Shown here piece by piece: positions 24,106 through 32,591 of a stretch of DNA of 36,603 nucleotides. Numbering within the stretch: position 1 is the first letter of the stretch; the number at the start of each line of letters is the position of its first letter. Below the pieces are notes generated by a model, which searched no databases, was not told where the DNA came from, and saw nothing but the letters and a program-made list of their open reading frames with translations. The stretch is from an uncultured Ruminiclostridium sp. (lineage in GTDB: Bacteria > Bacillota > Clostridia > Oscillospirales > Ruminococcaceae): the NCBI GenBank assembly GCA_944386545.1, contig CALXBK010000017.1, forward strand, positions 1 through 36,603, read 5' to 3'. The position numbers and the translations under genes are program-made.

Positions 24106-24589
24106 CTATATTGTATCTAACATAACGCAGCTGAATCATGCCCGGAACCAATTTTACCGGGAAAATGGCAGAGAAGCTTCTGCAAAAGAACTTTCAAAAA
24201 TAACCGGAATCTCACTTGATAAGGTTAAGGACATGCTGACGCTGGTACGAGAACCGCTGTCATTGGAAATGACAATGGACAACGACCGTGATACACGCCT
24301 TATGGACTTTGTTGCAGACGAGTCCTACAGCGCTGACCCGAGCAATGCCTGTCAACTAAAGGAGCTTAATTCTTGCTTCGAGCAAATGATGACCGTCTTG
24401 AATGAACGAGAAAGACGGATCATAAATTTGCGTTATGGGTTCGATGGTGAAAAGAAAACTACCTTTGCTGATATTGGCAAAATGCTCGGCGTCACACGGG
24501 AACGGGCACGACAGCTTGAAGCCAAGGCAATATTGAAGCTACGCAGAACCGACCATTTTAAAGAAGTCCAATGTTTCTTTGAAGAATAA
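24092..24589 (+). pseudogene. 3' fragment of a sigma-70 family factor (regions 3-4)
   Basis: 165 residues: region 3 (ARNQFYRENGREASAKELSKITGISLDKVKDML) and region 4 with its helix-turn-helix (LNERERRIINLRYGFDG...TFADIGKMLGVTRERARQLEAKAILKL). Regions 1 and 2, which bind the -10 element and core polymerase, are absent. The first few codons (MPVSTYI) are junction sequence. Normal RpoD-like factors carry region 2 directly before the segment seen here, so this is a truncated gene. It is followed by a good terminator. Confidence 0.85.
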
Positions 24590-24593
24590 ATTT

Positions 24594-24625
24594 AAGAGGT
24601 GAGTTGCCGACTCACCTCTTTTTGT
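24594..24625 (+). terminator. terminator of the sigma fragment
   Basis: Perfect 11-bp stem AAGAGGTGAGT (24594-24604) with ACTCACCTCTT (24610-24620), loop TGCCG, then TTTG. Confidence 0.85.
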
Positions 24626-24634
24626 TTCTTTACA

Positions 24635-24841
24635 TCAAACATTATCGGCGTAGTACCACCTATTGAAGGAAGCTTTCGGAATGCGATATAATTTTCCGAC
24701 CTTAAATACGGTGAATGGGGATTGATTCAAGTACACATCTTCAAGAAACTCGTAGGTCTTGGTTTTTCCAATTCCCATCATTTCCTGTATATCCGAAGGA
24801 AAGTACAACTCGCATCTCTCGCTAACTTCTTTTTTTGCCAT
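24635..24841 (-). CDS. excisionase-like helix-turn-helix protein
   Basis: 68 residues from the ATG at 24841, which has a perfect AAGGAGG site. A longer frame to 24967 runs through a terminator and is rejected. The sequence (YFPSDIQEMMGIGKTKTYEFLEDVYLNQSPFTVFKVGKLYRIPKASFNRWYYADNV) is a MerR-like winged HTH of the excisionase/HTH_17 class, which directs integrase toward excision of integrative elements. No integrase gene is in the window. It lies in the segment between the two uvrB 5' ends, which supports a mobile origin. Confidence 0.75.
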   Translation of the reverse strand: MAKKEVSERCELYFPSDIQEMMGIGKTKTYEFLEDVYLNQSPFTVFKVGKLYRIPKASFNRWYYADNV

Positions 24842-24916
24842 TTGGGATTCCTCCTTCCATAGAAATGACTTTTGAGAGTCATCAAGGTTATGAATTAGGC
24901 AGAAGAAAAAAGCAAG

Positions 24917-24947
24917 TAAAAACCACACCTCGAATTGAAGTGTGGTT
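24917..24947 (-). terminator. terminator upstream of the excisionase-like gene
   Basis: Perfect 8-bp stem AACCACAC (24921-24928) with GTGTGGTT (24940-24947), followed by TTTTTA on the minus strand. It would stop transcripts coming from the uvrB fragment promoter. Confidence 0.7.
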
Positions 24948-25058
24948 AAGAATAAATATGCAATCACATTTAATCAGTGAAATTTCAGTTTTTTCTATCG
25001 CATCAGCCTATTTTTTTGCATATTCCGGTGCTATAAAAAAGATATATTCTTGCCTCTC

Positions 25059-25153
25059 TTGACGAATAAAGTCACCCGTTTGTTTCGAGGTCACTTTTTC
25101 GTTAAATACCTTTTGAACAAAAATGGCTCGTTTTACGGCTATTTTGACGAATT
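25059..25153. repeat. TTGACGAAT-type repeats matching the uvrB leader
   Basis: TTGACGAATAAAGTCAC (25059-25075) matches 21417-21433 at 15 of 17 positions. AGGTCACTTTTT (25088-25099) is identical to 21427-21438. TTGACGAATT recurs at 25144-25153. They mark the right boundary region of the inserted segment. Confidence 0.6.
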
Positions 25154-25464
25154 AAACGGTCCAAATGGGAATGTTTTCGCAGGTTCTCATAGCAGGACAC
25201 GAAATACTCTACCGCATTTTCGGGGAAAAACTCACGGAACTCACTGCACAGCTGTGCGGCAAGCGTTTTGTTATGCGCTAAAATCAATGTGGGACGGTTT
25301 ACCCTTGCTATTATATTCGCCATAGTAAAGGTTTTGCCCGAACCCGTAACGCCGAGCAGTACCTGTTCTCTATTGCCGCTGAGAACGCCGTTTGCAAGGC
25401 TCTCTATCGCCTGCGGCTGGTCGCCCGTAGCCGAATACGGTGCGGCTAATTTAAAATACTCCAC
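25102..25464 (-). pseudogene. second uvrB 5' fragment
   Basis: GTG start at 25464 with a GGGGG site. The first 45 codons ([21 protein letters not shown]...) clearly encode the UvrB N-terminus but differ from the functional gene. Codons 44-92 lie in the 149-base repeat. After VEYFVSCYE the homology ends abruptly, and 28 unrelated codons follow before a stop. The product would have the P-loop (GVTGSGKT) but no helicase core. It retains its own promoter-like and terminator-flanked upstream region, so it is probably the ancestral chromosomal 5' end, cut off from the rest by an insertion. Confidence 0.9.
25187..25335. repeat. uvrB direct repeat, right copy
   Basis: Partner of 21036-21184, 147 of 149 bases identical. 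Recombination between the copies would remove 4151 bases and restore one intact uvrB with the other 5' end. Confidence 0.95.
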
Positions 25465-25493
25465 GATAAGCCCCCTTTGAAATGTGTATTTCT

Positions 25494-25521
25494 ATTATAC
25501 CTCTGAAAGCTTATTGTAACA
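25494..25521 (-). promoter_or_regulatory. promoter-like box upstream of the uvrB fragment
   Basis: Minus strand TATAAT (25499-25494) with only a weak -35 (TGTTAC, 16 bases away). It is 30 bases upstream of the GTG start. Confidence 0.5.
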
Positions 25522-25530
25522 TATTTTTTG

Positions 25531-25569
25531 GTAAAATAAAAGGGGGAAAGAACTTTTTTTGTTCTTCCC
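25531..25569 (-). terminator. terminator of the giant surface protein operon
   Basis: Minus strand GGGAAGAAC pairs with GTTCTT-CCC (one bulge) around an A7 loop, then CCTTTTATTTT. It lies about 32 bases past the stop at 25602. Confidence 0.65.
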
Positions 25570-25601
25570 ACCTTACTTGTGATGATTTTTACCAAGTCGG
25601 A

Positions 25602-28600
25602 CTATTCTTTTATGCCGTTATTGATTTTTCTCCTTTTTCTGAGAATAATCAGAATGATAACACCGAGTATTAATACAGCAACTGCGACAATAGTTGTCAC
25701 AAAGAACTGCGTATTGTTGTACCAGCGTACAAAGAAGTTGGTTGTTACAAGGATGTTGTCAAGCTCAACGGGATATTCATTTCCTGCGGCGTCAACAGCG
25801 ATGATTTTAAGCGCCTGTACGCTGTCACGTTCGGGAATATCAAAGGTATATAGCTCTCCGTTTACGGAGTAGCTTATCTCATTGCCGTTAAGCAAAATCT
25901 GCACCTTGTCAAGCACAAGATTATCCTTGATTTCAACGGATACGCTCTTGCTTGTTTGAGCGTACTGCATACCGCTTTCAATATCGACAGGTACGATAAC
26001 GGGAGCAGTCTTGTCAATACCGAAGGAAATTTCCGCCTTCTTTGCCTCGTCGATATTCTCGTTTACATTTCCTGCCGCGTCCTTGGAGTAGAATGTAAGG
26101 CTGTACCGTCCGTCGTCAGCAAAGAGCGCTTTTTTAATTGTGTAGGTATATACGCTCCACTCACCGTTTCCGCCCGAAGCCTCAACGGTGTAATCCTCGC
26201 CCTCCTTAAGCTCTGACGGAGTGCCGTTCTTGACAAGCTTAATCACAATTCCCTCACGATCAAGCGTGTCAACATTGGTTTCCGTGATGACAATATCCTT
26301 TTCTTCTTTAAGATAGCTTCCGTTTATGCTTTCAAGCTTTGAAATGTCATAAACCGAGCCGAAGCGGTTGACTGAGAAGGTTATGCTCTTTTCGGTCTTG
26401 TTGCCCGCCTTGTCGGTAAGCGTCGCTTTAAGCGTGTAGATATCGTCTGTTTCCTTTATCTTTTCAAAGCAGTCGTAAACATATTCTCTGCCGTTTGCAA
26501 TATCGGAGAATACGCCCTCGTATTTTACCGCACCGTTATTAACGCCGGTCAGAGTAACAACAATGCTGTTTGCGTCGAAGTTGGTATCGCTGAAGCTAAC
26601 AACGGGAATTACATCTCCTGCGTTTGCCGATTTATCCGCAACGCCGCTGATTTCAAGGGTGGGTGCGGTTTTATCGAGATAGAACTGAACGGGCGTGAAG
26701 TTATCCGAATTATTGCTTGCCTTATCTGCAACTTCAATGTCAAAGGTGTATTTTCCGTCTGCGTTATAGACAATTACTGCGGTGTGAGTATCGCCGCTTG
26801 CAGTCCATTCGCTTATTGCGGGGAATACTGCGTTTACGCCGTTGTCGGTTGCCGTACCGATAATATTGACTCTTGAAGCGTCAAAGTTATGCTCGGTTAC
26901 GGTGATTGTCGCCGTACGCTCCTTGTTAAAATAATTATTGTTCAAAGCGCTGTTGTTATCATAAGAAACAGATACGGCAGGCTTTGTCATATCAATTGTA
27001 AAGCTGTGGCTGTGGGGGTTGTTTGCGGCATTTCCTGCGCTGTCCTTGCAGGAAATATCAAAGGTATAGTCGCCATCCGCATTAAATACAACCGTTGCGG
27101 TATATACCGTATTATCGGGATTGTCTTCGTCTGCATAGACGCTCCATGCGGCGTCTGATGTGAGGTCAACAACAGGAAGCTGACCGTCGGTATTGGTGAT
27201 CTCAGACGTAATATCCGAAGCGCTAAAGTTACGCTCATACACTCTTACCGTTGCGCTTCTTGCCGTGCTGAAGAAATCGGTATAAACGCTGTCATGCTTC
27301 TCGTCTGCGCCGAATGTTATTTCGATTACGGGTGCAGTCCTGTCGATACTCAGCTTAATCTGCTTTTCCGTTGTGTTGCCTGCACGGTCTGTCATCTTAA
27401 CCTTTACAACAATACCGTTGCTGTTATTTGTAACCTTAACCGTTCTGTACATCTCGGTAACAAGGTTAGCGTCCGTTTTTGACTGTATCCAGCCGCCGTC
27501 AATGCCGCCGACGTAAGCTCCGTCGTCGTCAAGCGTTACCCTGCCGCTTTGATTATTCGCTGTATCAAAGGGCGCTTCAACCGACCATTCAATCTCACGG
27601 ATACCCGAATATGTATCGGTTACGGTTATTTTTACATCGGTATCCTGCGCATAGAGCGCAGTACCGTCTGCCGCAAGAGAGCTTGTTTTCGGCATATCAA
27701 AGGTGATATGCCCTTCCTTGTCATGCTTATCGGGAGATTCAACGATTACGCCGTCGGGTGCAACAAAGAAATCCGTTGTATTGCCGGCGTTGTCAGTTGC
27801 CAAAGCGTAAAGCTGTCCCTTGAAATCAGCGGGAATAGTGACAGTCATCGCATTGTCCGAATTTACAAAAACCGTCTTTTCCTCACTCTTTACTCCGTCC
27901 GCACTTGATGAGAAGTCAACAGTGTAGTATGTAACAGCCTTGATACCCGAAGTAGGTGCTTCGTCACTTGCGGTTATAACTACATCGGTATCCTCTGCAA
28001 AGTAGAAGCCGTAATCCGTCGGAATAACAGGGCTTGTGCCCGCGATTTCGCTTCCTTCTATGTAATTTGTCGGCTTAAAATCAAACATTACAATGTTCGG
28101 AGCAACGCTGTCCTTATAAATTGTCCTGGTATAGGATTTGCTGTTGCCTGCATTATCGACAGCTTCAATGCTTATTTTGTAGGAGCCGTCCTTTGCGGCG
28201 GTCGCCTTTGCCGTACTTACCTCATAAACAGCGTCATAGGCTTCGTCGCCGTTATAGCTCTTTTCTACCAGCTTTTTATCATTTACCGTCACGGTAACGC
28301 TTCTGATACCGGAATCTGCGTCCTTGACCGTAACCCTGAATTTAACGTCGCGGTTATACCAGTCGTTTTTGTCGCCTGTGACGCTGTTTTTCTGTGCCGT
28401 GGGCTTCGCAAGGCTGAGAGTTACCGTGGGCTTTACATTTTCAATCATAACAGCGTCATTAGTAATATCGGAATTTACCTGCGAGGGCTTTACGGGGGAC
28501 TGCGTCTTGTTATTTACGTTATCGGCTGCCACAGCGCTTAACGAAGCTTCAAAAACAGTGTTTTTGCCGAGCGCAGACGCAGGGATAACAAATACTGCCT

Positions 28601-31562
28601 TGTTCTGCGCATCTGCCTCCGCCGTCTGATACTCCTTGCCGTCAAGATAAAGCGTAATGCCTGCGACGCCGCAACCGCTGTCATTGTCCTTTGCGGTTAC
28701 GGTAATCTTAACCTGCTCATTGCAGAATATACCGAACGAAAGGAAATTTAACACCTTGTCAAGCGGCTTGCTGTTCAGAGTTTCTATTTCAAAGCCCGTT
28801 ACATCGGGAGCCGCTGTATCTATATATATTTCCTCTGTGCTTTCAGCCTTTACACCTGCGGCATTGACAGCCGTAATTTTAACGGTGTTTTTTCCGCTTT
28901 GGGAATAGCTTGCGGTGCTGAAATCAAAATTCAGCCCGGTTGTCATATCCGTTCCGCCTGAAAAATCACCCGTCAGGTCTCTGCCTTTCAAATCTGCGGT
29001 TATGGACTTGCCGTTTATTTCCGCCGTCACTCTCGAAATACCCGAAAGCTTATCCGTGATCCTTACGGTAAACTTCACATCACCGCTGTACCACTTGTTT
29101 TTGTCTATCACAATTGCGTCAGGCAGGCTTATTTCAACAGAAGGCTTATTATCGGAAATCTGTACAGTATTGCTCTTTGCTTTTGAAGAAACACCGCTGC
29201 CAGTGGGTGCGGCAGAAACGGAATTATTTCCTGCGTTATCCGTTGCTACGGCGTATATCTGTGCGCCCTCTGAGAATTTTTCCTCTGTCAGTTCAAATAC
29301 TGCCTCGCCGTTTACTGCCGTTACGGTTTTATATAGCTTGCCGCCGCAGTAAAGCGAAATACTTGCTACACCCGACGATATTGTACCCTGTTCCGCGGCT
29401 TTTACGGTAAGGTACATTGTCTTGCCGCTTACCGTCGCATAGCTTGTATAGTTAATACCGCTGTCATCGACCTCATCCTTTTTACTGCTGAATACAAAGG
29501 AATTTACCAAGGGTACGGTTTTGTCTATTCCGATATTTACCGTCTTTGCTTCGGAAATATTTCCCGCAAGGTCAACCGCATAGACATAGTAGGTTGAATT
29601 TTGCTCGCCCGCTGTGCTTGTAAAGGAATATTTACCGTCAGTAACCGTACACTTATTTGTATCGGCGGCATTAATAATTTCATCCTCGGTAAGCTCCTTG
29701 TCCTTGCTCCATACGATATAGCTTACCCCCGAGCCTCCCTCGTCGCTGACCTCGCCGCTTACCGTCACGCTATCCTCGTTTGTCCAATCGGGATCGGTTA
29801 TATCTGCCAATTCAGGGGCAATTTTGTCAATGATTAACCTCACTTTGACCGTTGTATTCCAAATCTCGCCGAAAGAATTACCGCTTTTTACAAGAATGTT
29901 TTTAATATCGGTTGTGGCGGTAAGAGTTAGGCTACCCTCATAGGAGCCGTAAGGGTGATTTGAGTTAATTTTGAGGCTTGTATACGGGCTTATCGGCTGA
30001 ATACAAGCGGTTGCGTCCTTAGCAAGCACAACGGTATAATATTCCCCGTCCTGATAAGCCTTAATCTCGTCCTCAGAAAAGGTGATTTTATAATATTTGT
30101 TTTCAAGCTTGTTATCGGAAGAAACCGTTTCGGGCTCTGAAAATTCAACAGTGACGGTCTTATTTTCGACTATATTCTCAAAAACGATTACAGTCTTTCC
30201 CTGTTCGTCCACTTCAAAGCTTTGCTCAGCGCCGTTTACCTTCACGTTTTTTGCAACGAAATTACTTTCCGGAGTAATTACAAGCGTTGCGCTGCCGCCG
30301 TGCTCAACCGTTTTTTCGCTAACAGCTTCGCTTTCAGACCAGCTTGCGCTGCCGCCCTCGCCTGCGGTGACATTAAGCGTATATTGATTTAGGCTAAACT
30401 CAACTGCAAAGGTATAATCCTTTGTAATGTCAAGAGTTTTTTCATATTCCTTGTCATTGCCCGTAAATTCCTCGGCTGTACCGTCAAGCACAACCTTGGA
30501 AACTCTGTAATTTTCATTAGGTTTAGCCCTAACGGTCACCTTTGTCGGGTTTGCAGGGTCTGTGGATTCATTAAAGCTCTTTTCGATAGCTACCGAGCCT
30601 CCGGCAACCGTTTCTTCTGAGGAATCGCCGTATATAACATCACCGTTTTCATCTACGGTAAAGGTGATTTTGTAGGTTTGGGGTGCAAATTTAACTACAA
30701 CATTTTTATTTTCGGTAATGTTAGAAATTTCCGCCGTATAATTTTTCTTGCCGACAGCGTCGGGAATCTCGGTATCGTTTACTGTTACGCTCTCTATGCA
30801 ATAACCGGCATTTGCACTTATTTGAACAGAAACATCACCCCCATACAATTGAGCGCAGCTGTCGGATATAGTGCCGTTCCCACCTTCTACACTTGTTGTG
30901 ACATCAAAACTTTTGTACGGCAAATTAACATCTTCATTACTACTGTCCGCGGAGTAAGTTTTGGTTGTCGCGGTCTGCTGATGCTCCATGTCATCGGCAG
31001 CGGGCGTAAAAATAAAAGTTGTAGCCACATTCTTGTTTACCTTTACGGAATACCTTCCGTTTTCATCCGTTGTTGTGCCGTAGCTATCGGCATATTCGCC
31101 AAGAGAGACTGTCACTCCTCCCATCGCTTTATCACCATTTGCATTCTTGACTGTACCCAAAACGGTAACGGTTTCAAGCTCTTCAACAGTAACTTCACAT
31201 TGACTACGGTCGCCGTCAATTGTCACCTGCGTGTTTTGAATTTCATATCCTACCGTTTTACCAAATGTAATCGAATATGTCTCTCCGACCGTTGCAAAAT
31301 TATCAAAGGACACCTTTCCTCCGTTGTCCTTGGTATAGGTGACGGTTTCGGTGACAGAGGAAAGGCTTGTATTTGTCATCGTAACATCAAAAGAGGCGTC
31401 GAGAGATGACAACAGATTACCTTCACCGTCATAAAAGGCAACGGAATATTCGGGCATTATTTGCGCATAAGCCTCTTTAAACAGTGCTATGGGAATAAAG
31501 GTTAATATCATCGAAAAAGCAAGGAAGGAAGACACTATTCTCCGAATAAGCCGATTAGCCAT
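25602..31562 (-). CDS. giant multi-Ig surface protein with C-terminal membrane anchor
   Basis: 1986 residues. A signal peptide covers residues 1-34. A prealbumin/Cna-like segment follows (about 38-130), then a carboxypeptidase-regulatory-like domain (GTVKNANGDKAMGGVTVSL..., about 135-215). Three InlB-B/Flg_new-type repeats follow (about 220-460, each ending VVKFAPQ, AVEFSLN or VEFSEP). A long array of bacterial Ig-like domains then occupies about 560-1930, with recurrent linkers such as DKTAP, VTDKLSGI and ATDNAGN. A single membrane helix (about 1953-1974) and the basic tail RKRRKINNGIKE end the protein. There is no LPxTG, so it is membrane-anchored, not sortase-linked, and its array projects outward. 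It is the last and largest gene of the kinase operon and overlaps the upstream gene by eight bases. A role in adhesion or envelope sensing is inference. Confidence 0.85.
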   Translation of the reverse strand: MANRLIRRIVSSFLAFSMILTFIPIALFKEAYAQIMPEYSVAFYDGEGNLLSSLDASFDVTMTNTSLSSVTETVTYTKDNGGKVSFDNFATVGETYSITFGKTVGYEIQNTQVTIDGDRSQCEVTVEELETVTVLGTVKNANGDKAMGGVTVSLGEYADSYGTTTDENGRYSVKVNKNVATTFIFTPAADDMEHQQTATTKTYSADSSNEDVNLPYKSFDVTTSVEGGNGTISDSCAQLYGGDVSVQISANAGYCIESVTVNDTEIPDAVGKKNYTAEISNITENKNVVVKFAPQTYKITFTVDENGDVIYGDSSEETVAGGSVAIEKSFNESTDPANPTKVTVRAKPNENYRVSKVVLDGTAEEFTGNDKEYEKTLDITKDYTFAVEFSLNQYTLNVTAGEGGSASWSESEAVSEKTVEHGGSATLVITPESNFVAKNVKVNGAEQSFEVDEQGKTVIVFENIVENKTVTVEFSEPETVSSDNKLENKYYKITFSEDEIKAYQDGEYYTVVLAKDATACIQPISPYTSLKINSNHPYGSYEGSLTLTATTDIKNILVKSGNSFGEIWNTTVKVRLIIDKIAPELADITDPDWTNEDSVTVSGEVSDEGGSGVSYIVWSKDKELTEDEIINAADTNKCTVTDGKYSFTSTAGEQNSTYYVYAVDLAGNISEAKTVNIGIDKTVPLVNSFVFSSKKDEVDDSGINYTSYATVSGKTMYLTVKAAEQGTISSGVASISLYCGGKLYKTVTAVNGEAVFELTEEKFSEGAQIYAVATDNAGNNSVSAAPTGSGVSSKAKSNTVQISDNKPSVEISLPDAIVIDKNKWYSGDVKFTVRITDKLSGISRVTAEINGKSITADLKGRDLTGDFSGGTDMTTGLNFDFSTASYSQSGKNTVKITAVNAAGVKAESTEEIYIDTAAPDVTGFEIETLNSKPLDKVLNFLSFGIFCNEQVKITVTAKDNDSGCGVAGITLYLDGKEYQTAEADAQNKAVFVIPASALGKNTVFEASLSAVAADNVNNKTQSPVKPSQVNSDITNDAVMIENVKPTVTLSLAKPTAQKNSVTGDKNDWYNRDVKFRVTVKDADSGIRSVTVTVNDKKLVEKSYNGDEAYDAVYEVSTAKATAAKDGSYKISIEAVDNAGNSKSYTRTIYKDSVAPNIVMFDFKPTNYIEGSEIAGTSPVIPTDYGFYFAEDTDVVITASDEAPTSGIKAVTYYTVDFSSSADGVKSEEKTVFVNSDNAMTVTIPADFKGQLYALATDNAGNTTDFFVAPDGVIVESPDKHDKEGHITFDMPKTSSLAADGTALYAQDTDVKITVTDTYSGIREIEWSVEAPFDTANNQSGRVTLDDDGAYVGGIDGGWIQSKTDANLVTEMYRTVKVTNNSNGIVVKVKMTDRAGNTTEKQIKLSIDRTAPVIEITFGADEKHDSVYTDFFSTARSATVRVYERNFSASDITSEITNTDGQLPVVDLTSDAAWSVYADEDNPDNTVYTATVVFNADGDYTFDISCKDSAGNAANNPHSHSFTIDMTKPAVSVSYDNNSALNNNYFNKERTATITVTEHNFDASRVNIIGTATDNGVNAVFPAISEWTASGDTHTAVIVYNADGKYTFDIEVADKASNNSDNFTPVQFYLDKTAPTLEISGVADKSANAGDVIPVVSFSDTNFDANSIVVTLTGVNNGAVKYEGVFSDIANGREYVYDCFEKIKETDDIYTLKATLTDKAGNKTEKSITFSVNRFGSVYDISKLESINGSYLKEEKDIVITETNVDTLDREGIVIKLVKNGTPSELKEGEDYTVEASGGNGEWSVYTYTIKKALFADDGRYSLTFYSKDAAGNVNENIDEAKKAEISFGIDKTAPVIVPVDIESGMQYAQTSKSVSVEIKDNLVLDKVQILLNGNEISYSVNGELYTFDIPERDSVQALKIIAVDAAGNEYPVELDNILVTTNFFVRWYNNTQFFVTTIVAVAVLILGVIILIILRKRRKINNGIKE

Positions 31563-32031
31563 TTTTACATTCTGCCTTTCTGTTAATTTTTTTAATATAT
31601 GCGTAAACTCTGCCGTTAAGAATACAATGAAGTCTGAAAGACAAAACCAATAAACAAATCAATATGTACTGCACCAAATTTACGCCTAAATCAATCGCAA
31701 CGCATAAAACAAGTCCGAGCGCCGAAAGCGAAAATACTAAGTATGCAGCAGTCCCCTCTTTTGAAGCGTTAATCGACAACAGCCCGATATGCCCTGTAAG
31801 CGGCTCCTTATTTTTCTGCGCCAGCCGTTTTATACTGTGATTTAACGTCCAGAACACGGTCTGCTCAAAAACAAGCCCTGCCCAGAACAATGCGGCGAGT
31901 ATAATCAGCAACGCCCTGTTTTCGCTGTATGAATTTACAAGCATTGCACCCATAAGCGTCAGCGAGGATATTGCTCCGCATATAATGCAAAGGTATATCC
32001 GATTTATATATTTTGCCGATATTTCTTTCAT
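31555..32031 (-). CDS. small integral membrane protein of the kinase operon
   Basis: 158 residues with about four hydrophobic helices: CIICGAISSLTLMGAMLV, ALLIILAALFWAGLVF, AAYLVFSLSALGLVLCVAI, and VQYILICLLVLSF. A basic tail (YIKKINRKAECKNG) is probably cytoplasmic. I do not recognise the family. The start overlaps the upstream stop as ATGA and its own stop lies inside the giant surface protein gene start, so translation is coupled on both sides. A helper in membrane insertion, export or sensing for the giant protein is plausible but only inferred. Confidence 0.7.
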   Translation of the reverse strand: MKEISAKYINRIYLCIICGAISSLTLMGAMLVNSYSENRALLIILAALFWAGLVFEQTVFWTLNHSIKRLAQKNKEPLTGHIGLLSINASKEGTAAYLVFSLSALGLVLCVAIDLGVNLVQYILICLLVLSFRLHCILNGRVYAYIKKINRKAECKNG

Positions 32032-32582
32032 CCAATCACCTCATCGGAATGTATCACAACAATACTTCTGACAATCTTGAAGGTTACCGCCCTTGCCTTA
32101 TCGGGTGAAGCGTTACCGCCCACCTTTCTACTGTTTTCGGAAAGCACCTGCGTTTGTCCCGACTCAAAAAGAACTTCTGTTTTTCCCTTATTGTCAAGGA
32201 TTTCGGTTTTTGCTTCCGCGGGCGGTTCAGCATTTTCCTGCACCTCATCGGATAACACGGCGGTAGAATAATTGCCGTCTGTCACATTTTCAGCGGGCAT
32301 ATCCTCACAAGGCCGTTCGGTATAAACGGGTGTGTTTTGCTGTTCAGGCTCGCTTATGTCGGTTTCTTCAACGCCGTAGGTATCAAATATACTCTTTCTT
32401 TGCTTAAAAGAGGCGTCCTCGGTTTTAATCTGCTTTATTTCACGGGCAACGGTTTTGCCTGTGAGATTGCCTATTACCGAGGGAATTTTAAGTCTGAAAA
32501 ACAGTATCACCGTTACGGCAAGCGACACTCCCGACAGCAAAAATCCGACAATCGCTATAATTGTCCATGCCGATGCGCTCAT
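32028..32582 (-). CDS. membrane-anchored disordered protein with four T-x-[VI]-L motifs
   Basis: 184 residues from the ATG at 32582 with AGGTG upstream. An in-frame GTG at 32591, directly after the kinase stop, is the alternative. One N-terminal membrane helix (about 6-29) is followed by a long acidic, low-complexity cytoplasmic tail. Four short motifs stand out: STAVLSDE (Thr107), TEILDN (Thr126), TEVLFE (Thr135) and TQVLSEN (Thr144). Peptides of this type are known phospho-Thr sites read by FHA domains, and the FHA protein of the same operon carries the same TQVLSDN. It is therefore the best candidate substrate of the adjacent kinase and docking scaffold for the FHA protein. The C-terminus is a short hydrophobic segment (VTFKIVRSIVVIHSDEVIG). 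Confidence 0.7.
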   Translation of the reverse strand: MSASAWTIIAIVGFLLSGVSLAVTVILFFRLKIPSVIGNLTGKTVAREIKQIKTEDASFKQRKSIFDTYGVEETDISEPEQQNTPVYTERPCEDMPAENVTDGNYSTAVLSDEVQENAEPPAEAKTEILDNKGKTEVLFESGQTQVLSENSRKVGGNASPDKARAVTFKIVRSIVVIHSDEVIG

Positions 32583-32591
32583 TAGCTTCAC

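Noticed and set aside
30678..31409. Plus-strand open frame (243 codons) opposite the giant surface protein
   Set aside because: Antisense shadow with atypical composition. The minus strand carries the signal peptide and repeats.
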